A stretch of DNA of 64,000 nt from Actinomadura sp. KC06 (GCF_004348735.1 NZ_SMKT01000001.1:124001-188000); one strand, 5' to 3'. Positions 43,243 to 52,564 are shown, numbered from the stretch's first letter. Notes: a model not told the origin generated them from the sequence alone. Numbers and translations are program-made.

Positions 43243-43881
43243 ATGGATCTGAAGCCGCTGGCGCGGGACGAGCGGGCCGATCTCGCGGCGTTCCTCGCGA
43301 CGCTGACGCCCGAGCAGTGGGAGGCGCCGTCGCTGTGCGAGGGATGGCGGGTGCGGGACGTCGTCGCCCACATGATCAGCTATGAGGAGCTGAGCGTCCG
43401 GGATCTGGCGGGACGGTTCGCCAAGGGACGCTTCACGCTGAGCCGGACGAACGCCGTGGGCGTCGCCGACTCCAGCGCGCTCGCTCCGGACGAGCTCCTG
43501 GCGATGCTGCGGAAGCGCCTCCAGCCCACGGGGCTGACCACCGGGTTCAGCGGCCTGATCGCGTTGACCGACGCCGTGATCCACCATCAGGACATCCGGC
43601 GTCCGCTCGGCACCTCCCGCGAGATCCCGGCGGAGCGGCTGCTGCTCGCGCTGCGGGGCGCGCTGAAGTTCCCGGTGATCGGCGGCTTCTGGAGGGCGCG
43701 GGGCGTGCGGCTCGTGGCCACCGACCTCGACTGGTCGAGAGGGTCCGGACCGGACGTCCGGGGCCCGGCCGAGGCGCTGCTGATGGTGATCGCGGGACGG
43801 CGCGGCATCGTCCGGGAACTCTCGGGGCCGGGACGTCAGAAGCTCGCCGACCGCGTCGAAAAGCCGCCCAAGAACGGGTGA
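43243..43881 (+). CDS. Maleylpyruvate isomerase-family mycothiol-dependent enzyme (DinB fold)
   Basis: The 212-residue protein has the N-terminal LCEGWRVRDVVAHMISYEE and a later HHQDIRRPLG, giving the three histidines that bind the metal in the DinB/MDMPI fold. It ends with GRRGIVRELSGPG. Members use mycothiol for isomerisation or conjugation. AAGGAGGG lies before the ATG. It is monocistronic; the substrate is unknown. A mycothiol-dependent enzyme supports an actinobacterial host. Confidence 0.88.
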   Translation: MDLKPLARDERADLAAFLATLTPEQWEAPSLCEGWRVRDVVAHMISYEELSVRDLAGRFAKGRFTLSRTNAVGVADSSALAPDELLAMLRKRLQPTGLTTGFSGLIALTDAVIHHQDIRRPLGTSREIPAERLLLALRGALKFPVIGGFWRARGVRLVATDLDWSRGSGPDVRGPAEALLMVIAGRRGIVRELSGPGRQKLADRVEKPPKNG

Positions 43882-43940
43882 GACGGCAAGGACCGCCCTC
43901 CCCCCTCACGGCGGCCCCGAACCCGGCTCCGGCGGGCGGG

Positions 43941-44807
43941 CTATCTGGCGAGGTCGGTCGGCTCGTCCAAGCGCGTCAGCTTCTGCGGGTTCGCCACCGC
44001 GTGGATCCGGGTCACCCGGCCGTCCTCGACCACCAGGCTCACCGCGGCCACCCGGCCGTCGACCTCGATCCGGCCGGCGGGCGCGGCGTTGAGCCAGACG
44101 ACCGACACCGTCCGGCCCGGGCGCGCGAGCGACTCCGCGACGAGTTCGGCCCCGTGGACCGGAGCCCGCGCGGCGGGAGCGAGGCCGCCGCCGTCGCTGA
44201 TCAGGACCACGTCCGGGGCCATGACCTCGATCAGCTCCTTCACCTGCCCGTTGCGGACCGCGGCCAGGAACCGTTCCACCACGGCCCGCTGCTCCGTCCG
44301 GCTCACCCGTACCCGGGGCCGCCTGGCCGCCACCCGCTCGCGGGCCCGCCGGGCGATCTGCCGGACCGTGGCGGCGGGCTTGTCCACGGCCACGGCGATC
44401 TCGCCGTAGGGCACCTCGAAGACCTCGCGGAGCACGAACACCGCACGCTCCACCGGAGCGAGGGTCTCCAGCACGGTCAGCATCGCGATCGAGACGCTTT
44501 CGGCAAGGGCGCTGTCCTCGGCGACGTCAGGGCTGGTCAGCAGTGGTTCCGGCAACCACTCGCCGACGTAGTCCTCGCGCCTGCGCGACAGCGTGCGGAG
44601 CTGGTTGAGCGACTGCCGGGTGACGACCCGGATGAGGTAGGCCCGGGGGTCGCTCACCTGCGCGTGGTCGACGGCGTCCCACCGCAGCCAGGAATCCTGC
44701 AGCACGTCCTCGGCGTCGGCCGCCGACCCGAGCATCTCGTAGGCGACCGTGAACAGCAGGCTGCGGTGGGTGAGGAACGGGTCTTCGGGCGTAGCGTCCC
44801 CGATCAT
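43941..44807 (-). CDS. ECF41-family RNA polymerase sigma factor
   Basis: The 288-residue protein has sigma-70 region 2 (VAYEMLGSAADAEDVLQDSWLRW) and region 4 (APVERAVFVLREVFEVPYGEIAVAVDKPAATVRQIARRARE), then a C-terminal SnoaL-like extension. The linker carries YVGEWLPEPLL and the extension has SDGGG, both hallmarks of ECF41. In this group the extension acts as a built-in regulator and no anti-sigma factor is needed. The ATG overlaps the stop of the carboxymuconolactone decarboxylase gene, its standard partner. A matching promoter lies upstream of that gene. Confidence 0.92.
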   Translation of the reverse strand: MIGDATPEDPFLTHRSLLFTVAYEMLGSAADAEDVLQDSWLRWDAVDHAQVSDPRAYLIRVVTRQSLNQLRTLSRRREDYVGEWLPEPLLTSPDVAEDSALAESVSIAMLTVLETLAPVERAVFVLREVFEVPYGEIAVAVDKPAATVRQIARRARERVAARRPRVRVSRTEQRAVVERFLAAVRNGQVKELIEVMAPDVVLISDGGGLAPAARAPVHGAELVAESLARPGRTVSVVWLNAAPAGRIEVDGRVAAVSLVVEDGRVTRIHAVANPQKLTRLDEPTDLAR

Positions 44808-45382
44808 GCCGTGGACGCCGTACCGGGCTTCTCCTGGACCTCGGCCAGCGGGATCTCGCAGGCGTCGGAGAAGCCCTGCGAGGTGACCCCGTTCGCCACG
44901 TTGGCCCTGGTCGCCATGTTGACGTAGGCGATGTGCACGGTGAGCTCGACCATCGCCGCGGGGCCGAGCCGCTCCAGCAGCCCCGCGTACTGCTCGTCGG
45001 TGACGGTCGGCGGCGTGTTCGACATGGCTTCGGCGTACTCCATCACGTCCCGCTCCAGCGGGGTGAACACGTCCGAGGTCCGCCAGCGCGGCACCTGGCT
45101 CGCCTTGGCCAGGTCCAGATCGTCGTTGTGCGCCTGGAAGTAGCCGACGTCGAGGCACCAGCTGCAACCGACCTGCGCGGCGACGGCCATGTGCGCGAAC
45201 GACTTGAGGCTCTTGCCGGCCGCGCTCCACGCGCCCGCCTTGCCGCCGAACTCCAGGTTGTCCCGGGCGAGCGCGGGGCTGTGCCACAGCACTTCGACGT
45301 TCTCGGGGACGTCACCGAGTTGCTCGATCATGCTCTCCTTGACCTCGGCGGGCAGCTCGGCCTTCGGTACGCGCAACGCCAC
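44804..45382 (-). CDS. Carboxymuconolactone decarboxylase-family protein (AhpD-like)
   Basis: The 192-residue helical protein has the redox motif CSWCLDVG followed by FQAHNDD, as in AhpD-type alkylhydroperoxidases. It is the usual target of ECF41 sigma factors. It starts with GTG at 45380-45382 with GAGGGAG upstream and is co-transcribed with the sigma factor from the promoter at 45426-45452. It may reduce a peroxide or quinone; the substrate is not established. Confidence 0.9.
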   Translation of the reverse strand: MALRVPKAELPAEVKESMIEQLGDVPENVEVLWHSPALARDNLEFGGKAGAWSAAGKSLKSFAHMAVAAQVGCSWCLDVGYFQAHNDDLDLAKASQVPRWRTSDVFTPLERDVMEYAEAMSNTPPTVTDEQYAGLLERLGPAAMVELTVHIAYVNMATRANVANGVTSQGFSDACEIPLAEVQEKPGTASTA

Positions 45383-45425
45383 GACGTTCTCCCTCTAGGT
45401 GTGCGTTCTGGCTGGTCGACATGAA

Positions 45426-45452
45426 GACACCGCCGGGTCCTCGAACGTGACA
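45426..45452 (-). promoter_or_regulatory. ECF41-type promoter
   Basis: On the minus strand TGTCACG (45446-45452) and TGTC (45426-45429) are 16 nt apart. The ECF41 consensus, as I recall it, is TGTCACA, 16 nt, CGTC. The element lies 44-70 nt upstream of the decarboxylase start, so the sigma factor probably drives its own operon. Confidence 0.7.
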
Positions 45453-45483
45453 GCACCTGGGAGGAGAACGCGTCGGCCAGCAA

Positions 45484-46458
45484 TTAGACGCAGTAGGGCG
45501 GTGCCTTATCCGCGTTGTCCTTGGTGACGACGGTTTCGGGCACGTTCGCGATCTTCTTTGCGGACGAGTCCTTGCGGAGCAGCGCGACGACGTTCTCCAC
45601 AGCCATTTCGCCGACGTCCTTTGGCGTGTTGCTGACCGTCACCGCGAACCGTCCCGCCTTGACCGCCTGGACGCCCTCGGCCGTCCCGCCGTTCGTGAGG
45701 ATCTTGATGTCGGTGCGGCGCGCGGCCCGGAACGCCGCCTCGGCGCCGAAGGCCATGTCCTCGTTCTGGACGAGGACGTACTTGACGCGCGGCCGGGCCT
45801 GGAGGAGGTTCTCCGCCACGTCCTGCGCCTTGGACCGCTGCCAGAACGCGGGCTGCTCGAACACGACGTCCGCCCGCGTCCCGATGCTCTTCTTGAACGC
45901 GCCGGTCATCAGGTCGGCGGCGGCGCCGGGGGCGCCTCCGATGATCGCGACCTCGGCGGGGCTTCCGCCGCTGTCCTTGACCAGCCAGGCGCCGAGCGAG
46001 CGTCCGACCTGCTCGACGTCGGCGACGACCGCGCCGAGGATCTTCGACTGGTCGACGCCGGACGCGACGCCCGTCAGGAAGATCGGGACGCCCGCCCGGT
46101 TGGCGCGGCTGACGCCGCCCTGGAGCGAGTCGATGTTCACGGTCTGGACGACGATGACGTCGACCTTCTTGACGATCATGTCGTCGATGTTCGACAGCTC
46201 CTTGCCCGGGTCCATCGCGGAGTTCGCCGTCAGGACCTCGACGCCCTTCTTGGCGGCGCGCCCCTGCAGCGCCTTCTGCAGGCACATGTGGAACTGCACG
46301 CGGTTGCCGTTGACGAACCCGATCGTGATCTTTTCGCCGGACGGGACGGCGTTCTTCTCAGCACCGTCGTCCACCGAGCAGCCCGCGGCTCCGAGGGAGA
46401 CGGCGAGCGCGGCGGCCGGGACCGCCGAGCGGAGATGTCCGCGTGAGAACTCCAGCAT
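45484..46458 (-). CDS. Sugar ABC transporter substrate-binding lipoprotein (RbsB-like)
   Basis: The 324-residue protein has a lipoprotein signal with LGAAGC (Cys27). The mature part matches periplasmic-binding type 1 proteins: ITIGFVNGNRVQFHMCLQKAL, DDMIVKKVDVIVVQTVN, VAIIGGAPGAAADLMTGAF, and KILTNGGTAEGVQAVKAG. GAAAGGGTCCTC precedes the ATG. It is the last gene of a ribose/galactose-type importer. The ligand is not readable; sugars or autoinducer-like compounds are typical of the family. Confidence 0.88.
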   Translation of the reverse strand: MLEFSRGHLRSAVPAAALAVSLGAAGCSVDDGAEKNAVPSGEKITIGFVNGNRVQFHMCLQKALQGRAAKKGVEVLTANSAMDPGKELSNIDDMIVKKVDVIVVQTVNIDSLQGGVSRANRAGVPIFLTGVASGVDQSKILGAVVADVEQVGRSLGAWLVKDSGGSPAEVAIIGGAPGAAADLMTGAFKKSIGTRADVVFEQPAFWQRSKAQDVAENLLQARPRVKYVLVQNEDMAFGAEAAFRAARRTDIKILTNGGTAEGVQAVKAGRFAVTVSNTPKDVGEMAVENVVALLRKDSSAKKIANVPETVVTKDNADKAPPYCV

Positions 46459-46468
46459 GAGGACCCTT

Positions 46469-47443
46469 TCAGCGAAATCGGCCGCGCAGATGGTTGGTGA
46501 TGGCCGCGATCAGCAGGACGCCGCCGACCGCGACGTCCTGGAAATGCGCGTCCACCTGGAGGAGGTTGAGGGAGTTGGCGACGACGCCGAGCAGCACGAC
46601 CCCGAGGACCGTCCCGACGACGGTGCCGCTCCCGCCGTGCAGCGCGGTCCCGCCGATCACGACGGCGGCGACGACGGTCAGCTCCAGCTGCAGCCCGCCG
46701 GTCCCGGGGCTCGCCGCGCCGAGCCGGGCCACGAGCATGACGCCGCCGAGCCCGGCGAGCAGACCGGCGAGCGTGTAGAGGAGCAGCTTGGTACGCGCGA
46801 CCGGGATGCCCGCCAGCCGCGCCGCGTTCTCGTTGCCGCCGATGGCGAAGGCGTTGCGGCCGAACGCCGTCCAGCGCATGATCAGCCCGGCGGCCAGGCA
46901 GACGAGCGCCGCGACGACGACCGTGGCCGGGACGAGGCCGAGCACCTCGCCGAACCCGAGCCCCGCCAGGTGGTCGCCGATCGACACGCTCTGCCCGTCG
47001 ATGATCAGCAGCGCCGCGCCGCCGAGGACGGTGGACGTCGCGAGCGTCGCCACGAACGGCGCGACGCGGAACACCGTCACGACCGTGCCGTTGACGAGGC
47101 CGATCCCCGCGCCGACCGCCAGGCCCGCGAGCACCGCCGTCCACTCCCCCGTCCCGGACGCGATCAGCCGGGCGACGACGCCGGCGGTCACGGCCGCGAT
47201 GGAGCCGAGCGAGAAGTCGATCCCGCCCGCGGTCATGAGGAGGGTGAGCCCGGCGGCCAGGACGGCGGTGACGGCGACCTGCTGCGACACGTTGAGCAGG
47301 TTCGCCCCGGTCAGGAACGCGGAGCTGTTCAGCGCGGTGATCAGGCCGATGAGCAGCAGGACGGACAGCAGCCCGAGATGCCGGGTCAGCCCGGCGGGAA
47401 GGTTCACGCCGACGCGGTCGCGGAGGATGCCGAGGGCGGTCAT
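46469..47443 (-). CDS. Ribose-type ABC transporter permease
   Basis: The 324-residue membrane protein has about eight to ten hydrophobic segments and the RbsC family motifs TAGGIDFSLGSIAAVTAGVVA, FVATLATSTVLGG and NAFAIGGNENAARLAGIPV. It forms the channel of the importer. Its ATG overlaps the ATPase stop by 4 nt, and the binding-protein gene follows after 10 nt. Confidence 0.92.
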   Translation of the reverse strand: MTALGILRDRVGVNLPAGLTRHLGLLSVLLLIGLITALNSSAFLTGANLLNVSQQVAVTAVLAAGLTLLMTAGGIDFSLGSIAAVTAGVVARLIASGTGEWTAVLAGLAVGAGIGLVNGTVVTVFRVAPFVATLATSTVLGGAALLIIDGQSVSIGDHLAGLGFGEVLGLVPATVVVAALVCLAAGLIMRWTAFGRNAFAIGGNENAARLAGIPVARTKLLLYTLAGLLAGLGGVMLVARLGAASPGTGGLQLELTVVAAVVIGGTALHGGSGTVVGTVLGVVLLGVVANSLNLLQVDAHFQDVAVGGVLLIAAITNHLRGRFR

Positions 47444-48942
47444 GGCGTCGTCCGTCCTCCCGCGGTGAGTGCGACGAGCTCGTCGCGGGTGACCTGGGCG
47501 ATGGGGCGGTCCGCGACCGTCCGGCCGTTGCGGACGACCACGACCCGGTCGGCGAGCCCGACGACCTCGTCGACGTCGCTGGACGCGAGCAGGACCGCGG
47601 CCCCGCGCGCCGCCAGCCCGCGGACCAGCCGCCGGACGTCGTCCTTCGCCGCAACGTCCACCCCGCCCGTCGGCTCTTCCAGCAGGCACGCGGTCACCTC
47701 GGTGTCGAGCCAGGCGGCGAGCAGCACCTTCTGCTGGTTGCCGCCGGAGAGCGCGGCGACGGGCGGGTCCGCGTGGATGGCCGTGATGCCGTACCGGTCG
47801 CGGACGGCGCGCGCGTGCTCGCGCGTCCTGCTCCACCGCACCAGCCAGGGGCGGCCGAGCCCGCGGCGGACCAGGCCGAGGTTCTCGTCCACGCCGAGCC
47901 CCGGGACCAGACCGCGGCCGAGCCGGTCGCCGGTCACGCACCGCATCCCCGCCGCCAGCGCCGCGCCGACACTGCCGGACGGGACGTCGCGGCCGCCGAT
48001 CCGCACCCGTCCGGCCTCGGCCCGGCGCAGCCCGCGGAGCCCGCTGAGCAGCGGGAACAGCTCGGTCTGCCCGTCCCCGGACGGTCCCAGCACCGCGGTG
48101 ATCTCACCGGCTCGGACCACCAGATCGAACCCCTGGAGGCGTCCGGCGGTCAGTCCCGTGAGCTCCAGCACCGGCTCACCGGCGATTCGGGCGGTGTCAT
48201 GGTCCATCGTGCGGAGCCTGTCGTCGCCGGCCATGGCCCGGACGAGGGCGGGCAGGTCGACGTCCGCGGCCGGGACGGTGACGACCCGCTTGCCGTCCCG
48301 CAGCACCGTGATCCGGTCGGCGAGATCGAGGACCTCGTCCAGGTCGTGGGAGATATAGACGACACCGGTGCGGCGAGAGCGCAGAGTGCGCACGAGCCGG
48401 TGAATTCGCTGGGCGTCGGCGGCGCTCAGTGACGCGGTGGGTTCGTCCAGAATGAGAATGCGCCGGCCCCGGTGCACTTCCCGCGCGATCTCCACCAGAG
48501 TCTGCTCGGCCGGACCAAGGGTGGCGGCGACCCGCTCAACGTCGATCTCGATACCGAGTTCCCCGAGCGCCCGAGCCGCTTTGCGCCGCGCCTCTCCCCA
48601 CGACACCGCACCGAACCGAGTGGGAAGGCGTCCGAGAAGCAGATTCTCGGTGATGGTCAGCCCCGGGACCAGCGACCGCTTCTGATGAACAATGCTCACT
48701 CCGGACGCATGGGCACGCCTCGGTGTTAAGGCGGTGTGGCGGCGTCCGGCGACATGGACGGCACCCCGATCGGGAACAATGGCACCGCACATCGTCTCCA
48801 CAAGCGTGGTTTTTCCAGCGCCATTCATACCGACAACTGCGTGGACCTCACCCGCCGATAACGTGAAATCGACGTCGGTCAGCGCATGGGCCCCGCCGAA
48901 CGTCTTGCACACCCCGCGCAACTCCAGCACCGGCGCGGCCAT
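47440..48942 (-). CDS. Ribose-type ABC transporter ATP-binding protein, two ATPase domains
   Basis: The 500-residue protein has two fused ATPase domains. The first has Walker A VGMNGAGKTT and Walker B ILILDEPTASLS. The second has a degenerate P-loop (LGPSGDGQTEL) and a signature LSGGNQQKVLLAAW, as in RbsA/MglA proteins where the second site is weak. It powers sugar uptake with the permease encoded next. ATG at 48942 or an upstream GTG at 48951 are both possible starts. It is the first gene of the operon. Confidence 0.92.
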   Translation of the reverse strand: MAAPVLELRGVCKTFGGAHALTDVDFTLSAGEVHAVVGMNGAGKTTLVETMCGAIVPDRGAVHVAGRRHTALTPRRAHASGVSIVHQKRSLVPGLTITENLLLGRLPTRFGAVSWGEARRKAARALGELGIEIDVERVAATLGPAEQTLVEIAREVHRGRRILILDEPTASLSAADAQRIHRLVRTLRSRRTGVVYISHDLDEVLDLADRITVLRDGKRVVTVPAADVDLPALVRAMAGDDRLRTMDHDTARIAGEPVLELTGLTAGRLQGFDLVVRAGEITAVLGPSGDGQTELFPLLSGLRGLRRAEAGRVRIGGRDVPSGSVGAALAAGMRCVTGDRLGRGLVPGLGVDENLGLVRRGLGRPWLVRWSRTREHARAVRDRYGITAIHADPPVAALSGGNQQKVLLAAWLDTEVTACLLEEPTGGVDVAAKDDVRRLVRGLAARGAAVLLASSDVDEVVGLADRVVVVRNGRTVADRPIAQVTRDELVALTAGGRTTP

Positions 48943-49443
48943 GTCAGGCACCGCCCGTCCGGCCGGAGACCCGCGCCCGATGGGCGGCCGTCACGCCGAC
49001 GATGCTCACGACGCGGCCTCCGTGACCTCTGCGACGCGGACCCCGGTGTCCGACGCCGACCGACCATGCGGACGTCGGCCGTCGACCACCCAGGTGTTCA
49101 GTTTGCTCGCCATCGCCCGCAATGTCGACGATGTGGTTGTCGTCCCCATTCTAGAACCACCAGATCCACCTGGACGACCCGCTCGGCGAACCGGTGTACT
49201 TCAAGCAGCACTCGGGCTGCAACAAGAACTGACCAATTCCTGCATTAGGGGCGTCCGTACTCGTTCGGGAATGACTTCGTACTCGACCTGGACGCCGACG
49301 AACAAAAACCGAACACGCTCAGAACGGCGCCGACGGGTGACGCGCTGGGTCGACTTGGGGCGGACGCCGCCGTCCGTCCATGCGTAGCCTGTCCGTGAGT
49401 TGATCGAGACCTGCACGGATCACGCGACTCTGGGAGGCCGCAC
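48943..49443. other. Intergenic region with operon promoters and a gene remnant
   Basis: This 501-nt region separates the sugar importer from the divergent SDR gene and must hold both promoters. I see no clear -10/-35 pair. It includes a short C-terminal coding remnant at 49155-49232. Confidence 0.5.
49155..49232 (+). pseudogene. C-terminal remnant of an unidentified gene
   Basis: A 25-residue frame ends NHQIHLDDPLGEPVYFKQHS followed by GCNKN and a TGA. It is protein-like but has no start or upstream coding part, so it is likely the tail of a deleted gene. The family is not recognised. Confidence 0.35.
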
Positions 49444-50145
49444 GTGACCGACTCTCCTGTCGCCCTCATCACCGGGGGCGGAAGCGGCATCGGGGCGGCG
49501 ACCGCCCGGCACCTGCTGGACCAGGGGCATCGGGTGACCGTTACCGGACGCGGCGCCGACCGCCTGCGCCGGTTCGCCGAAGAACTGGGCGAGCCTGCGG
49601 GCCTGCTCAGGGTCGTCGGGGACGCGGCCGATTACCAGGACGTCCAGGCGGCCGTCAGCGCCACCATCGAGGAGTTCGGACGGCTGAACACCGTCGTGGC
49701 CAACGCCGGCTTCGCCTCCTTCGACCACGTCACCGACGGGGACCCCGCCGGGTGGCGCGACATGGTGCTGACCAACGTCCTCGGCCCCGCACTGCTGATC
49801 AGGGCCGCCCTCCCGGCCCTGCGCGAAACCCGCGGACGGATCGTGCTCATCGGGAGCGTCGCGGGCGTCGTCTACAGCCCGGGCAACATCTACGGCGCGA
49901 CCAAATGGGCGGTGACCGGCCTCGCCGAGAACACCAGGCGCATGGTGACGGACGACGGCATCGGCGTGACCCTGGTCAACCCCGGAGCCACCGAGACCAA
50001 CTTCTTCGACGCCGGCGGCGGCCCGCCGGACCGCGCGATGATGACCGCCGACCAGATCGCGGCCGCCATCGTGTGGGCGATCAATCAGCCGCACGGCGTC
50101 GACGTCAACACCCTCACGATCCGTCCAGTCCCCTCGCCCCTGTGA
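49444..50145 (+). CDS. Short-chain dehydrogenase/reductase
   Basis: The 233-residue protein has the classical SDR set: TGGGSGIGAATA for cofactor binding, NAGFASFDH, the catalytic serine in VLIGSVAGVV, and YGATK with the Tyr-x3-Lys pair. It reduces or oxidises a carbonyl/alcohol with NAD(P). GGGAGG lies before the GTG start. It is followed after 25 nt by a glyoxalase-type gene, perhaps in the same transcript. The substrate is unknown. Confidence 0.92.
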   Translation: MTDSPVALITGGGSGIGAATARHLLDQGHRVTVTGRGADRLRRFAEELGEPAGLLRVVGDAADYQDVQAAVSATIEEFGRLNTVVANAGFASFDHVTDGDPAGWRDMVLTNVLGPALLIRAALPALRETRGRIVLIGSVAGVVYSPGNIYGATKWAVTGLAENTRRMVTDDGIGVTLVNPGATETNFFDAGGGPPDRAMMTADQIAAAIVWAINQPHGVDVNTLTIRPVPSPL

Positions 50146-50170
50146 CGACCAGATCTGCTTGGCTTAGCGC

Positions 50171-50539
50171 ATGCTCAGCATCGGATCCATAGTTCTAGGT
50201 GCGTCGGACGTCCGACGTGCGGCCGCGTTCTGGATGGAGGCCCTGGGATACGTCCCACGCGACGAAATAGATCCCCGTTGGACGGTCCTGGTCCCGCCGG
50301 ACGGGAACGGCCCCGGCCTGGCGCTCGGCCTGAGCGAGAGTCCCGTACAAAGGCATCCCCGAGTCCACCTGGATCTGTACGCGGAGAACGCGGCCGACCA
50401 AGCGGCCGAGGTGGAACGCCTCGTCTCCCTGGGCGCTGCCCACGTCGACTGGGACCTCTATCCCGAGGACCCCGACTTCATCGTCCTGGCCGACCCCGAA
50501 GGCAACCGCTTCTGCGTAATAGACACCGGCCGCACCTGA
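50171..50539 (+). CDS. VOC-superfamily glyoxalase/bleomycin-resistance-like protein
   Basis: The 122-residue protein has two beta-alpha-beta3 modules: VLGASDVRRAAAFWMEALGY and the later HLDLYAENAADQAAEVERLVSLGA, ending FIVLADPEGNRFCVID. The family ranges from metal-dependent enzymes to drug-binding proteins. Candidate metal ligands are His66 in VHLDLY and Glu in DPEGN. It probably shares a transcript with the SDR gene upstream. The function cannot be specified. Confidence 0.9.
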   Translation: MLSIGSIVLGASDVRRAAAFWMEALGYVPRDEIDPRWTVLVPPDGNGPGLALGLSESPVQRHPRVHLDLYAENAADQAAEVERLVSLGAAHVDWDLYPEDPDFIVLADPEGNRFCVIDTGRT

Positions 50540-50546
50540 TCGGCCA

Positions 50547-51632
50547 TCACTCTTCCACCGTCTGCTTGGAACGCAGGACGACCCTGCGGATGAGATGCAC
50601 ATCGGTGAGAGGCCCCGTGGACGCGGCGAAGCCGAACTTGAAGGTGTCCGGCATGGGCTCGGGAGCGGGAAACCTCAGAACCCGCTGGAAGCCCTCGTCG
50701 TCCCGGAAGTCGATGTCGACCGTCACAACGGGATCCCGTCCAGCCGACACCGCCACCCTGACGACCCTTTTCACCGGTTCCAGCCGCCGTTCGGCCCGAC
50801 GAGGCGTGACATTGGCGGGCATCTTCTTCAGCTTCCCGTGCAGCCGTCCGGGAAGCGACGAGGGCCAGGGCCCGTTCTTCCTTTCGTCGGTGGTCGTGGC
50901 GTCGAGCAGGCAGTACCCGGTGACACCGTCCCCAGGGCCGCGGGCGGTGACGACGTTTGGGCCAGGGGCAGGCGAACGAAACGCCGTCCCGGCCGGAGAC
51001 CGCCGCACGCAACCATTCCCGCGCCCTTCTCCGTCACCGAAGTATTCGCCCAGCACATCGAGCCCGATGCCGAGATAGCCACCGTCCACACCGGGAACGA
51101 ACTGGGCGCCGGGTGCGCCACCCGGCCTCCTCTGCGCATAACCGAGGCTCCCGCCGAAGGCACCCGGCGTGGTGAGCCGACGGGCGCCGTCCGTCAGGAA
51201 GAACGAGATCCCGTCCGCGGGCCTCCGCGTCGTGTTCCCGTACTGCCACTGCTCGAAGACCACCTCCAGCCCACCCCGCGCCGGAACCGGCGAGTCGAAC
51301 AACACAGCGCCGGTCACCTCATCGCGGGCGTCCGTGAGCTGAAGGTACCCATGCGGCGCCGCGTCGCCCGGCGGCACAGGACCCACCGGATCCCGACGAC
51401 ACCCTCTGAGCGGGTGATTCGTGGCCTCCGCCTCCGCCTCTCCTCGCGGCGCCCCCGTCAGGCAGGCCGCCCCGTACCCGATGAAGCGCGCATCCGCGGT
51501 GCCCAGAGTGAACGCCTCCTCGACCAGAATCGCCCCCGCAGCGCGCTCCGAAGCCAACGCCTGCCCGACAGACGCGACGGCGACAGCACCGACCCCGACC
51601 GCCACCGCAACACGAGCCCACCGATGCCTCAT
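50547..51632 (-). CDS. Secreted L-type-lectin-like protein
   Basis: The 361-residue protein has a signal peptide (VAVAVGVGAVAVASVGQALA). The mature part resembles legume/L-type lectin sandwich domains: HGYLQLTDARDEVTGAVLF, GGLEVVFEQWQYGN, ADGISFFLTDGARRL, GGSLGYAQRRPGG and YLGIGLDVLGEYFGDG. Such bacterial proteins bind carbohydrates or surfaces. The C-terminal third is another beta-rich segment (VTVDIDFRDDEGFQRVL). GGGGGAG precedes the ATG at 51630-51632. It ends 7 nt from the convergent VOC gene. Confidence 0.8.
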   Translation of the reverse strand: MRHRWARVAVAVGVGAVAVASVGQALASERAAGAILVEEAFTLGTADARFIGYGAACLTGAPRGEAEAEATNHPLRGCRRDPVGPVPPGDAAPHGYLQLTDARDEVTGAVLFDSPVPARGGLEVVFEQWQYGNTTRRPADGISFFLTDGARRLTTPGAFGGSLGYAQRRPGGAPGAQFVPGVDGGYLGIGLDVLGEYFGDGEGRGNGCVRRSPAGTAFRSPAPGPNVVTARGPGDGVTGYCLLDATTTDERKNGPWPSSLPGRLHGKLKKMPANVTPRRAERRLEPVKRVVRVAVSAGRDPVVTVDIDFRDDEGFQRVLRFPAPEPMPDTFKFGFAASTGPLTDVHLIRRVVLRSKQTVEE

Positions 51633-51854
51633 ACCGCTGCTCCCCCACACAGATTTGAAGCGACCTCTTCTGCCGCCCCAATCTGAGCACACGCTTGCCG
51701 GGAGATCTCCCCATTGCCACGACCACGGCAATAAACAAAGCCAACCCTTACAGAACCCCCGCCATTTCATGAGATGGTCACGGCATCGCCACGCCAGAGC
51801 AAGAATCGCCCCCCGCGCGAGGGTGGGAAATGCCGTAGCAGCCGGCCTCATCCC

Positions 51855-52346
51855 TTACCGGCTGGGTCGAGAATCTGAGGTTGGAGGTTCCGACCTCGGG
51901 TCCACACGATGTGCCCTCTGCGGCCACAGCTGTTCGAGACGTTCGGTGCTCAACGACCCTTCCCACACCACCAGGTCGGGGGTAGGCCGCGTACAGCGAC
52001 CGGCTTTGTGCTTGTACTCGTGCAGGAAGTACGGGCAGCGTCCAGGACTCTGATACCCGTGCCCCTTGGGACGCACTTCGACGACCTGGCCGCACCACCG
52101 GCAACGACACCACCATTCCCAGTGGATCGACAGGTCCAGCGCCTCAAGAGGAATGAGCCCGGCCCGGCGGACGGCGGCGGCCACTTCGGCGGGCACCGAC
52201 GGGTCGGCGAGGTAGCGCTGCCCTCGTGCCCACTCCTCCTCGACGGCCGCGGCCGCGACCAGATAGGGCTCGCCGGTCGCGTCCTGGCGGCGACGAATAC
52301 GACGTTGCTGATGACGGGATGGGCGACGGCGGGGCTCTGCGGTCAT
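51855..52346 (-). CDS. Hypothetical zinc-ribbon-like protein
   Basis: The 163-residue protein starts with a strongly basic N-terminus (RRRPSRHQQRRIRRRQ), then EEEWARGQRYLADPSVPAEVAAAVRRAG, then a Cys cluster (WWCRCRWCGQVVEVRPKGHG, GRCPYFLHEYKHKAGRC) that could hold one or two zinc ions. AAGGA precedes the ATG at 52346; the GTG at 52373 is less likely. The basic arm and zinc site suggest nucleic-acid binding, but no family is recognised. Confidence 0.65.
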   Translation of the reverse strand: MTAEPRRRPSRHQQRRIRRRQDATGEPYLVAAAAVEEEWARGQRYLADPSVPAEVAAAVRRAGLIPLEALDLSIHWEWWCRCRWCGQVVEVRPKGHGYQSPGRCPYFLHEYKHKAGRCTRPTPDLVVWEGSLSTERLEQLWPQRAHRVDPRSEPPTSDSRPSR

Positions 52347-52564
52347 GGCGTCCTTGGACGGAGTCCTACGCACACCGTCGGACGACGCGAACCGGGGGTG
52401 TCACGCGTCGTCCGAGACGCTTTGTCGTCGGCACACCAGCGGCGTAGGCACTCGATGCTCAGACCGGCAGGCGTGATCTGCCTGAACGGCAATATAGCCC
52501 TCCACCCCACCTGCGCTCAGCCGAATCATTGAGCTCCGGCCCCTGAGGACCTGTCGAGGGGCGG

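Noticed and set aside
43882-43940. A terminator between the convergent DinB-fold and ECF41 genes
   Set aside because: GC-rich repeats are present but I could not find a perfect stem longer than 5 bp.
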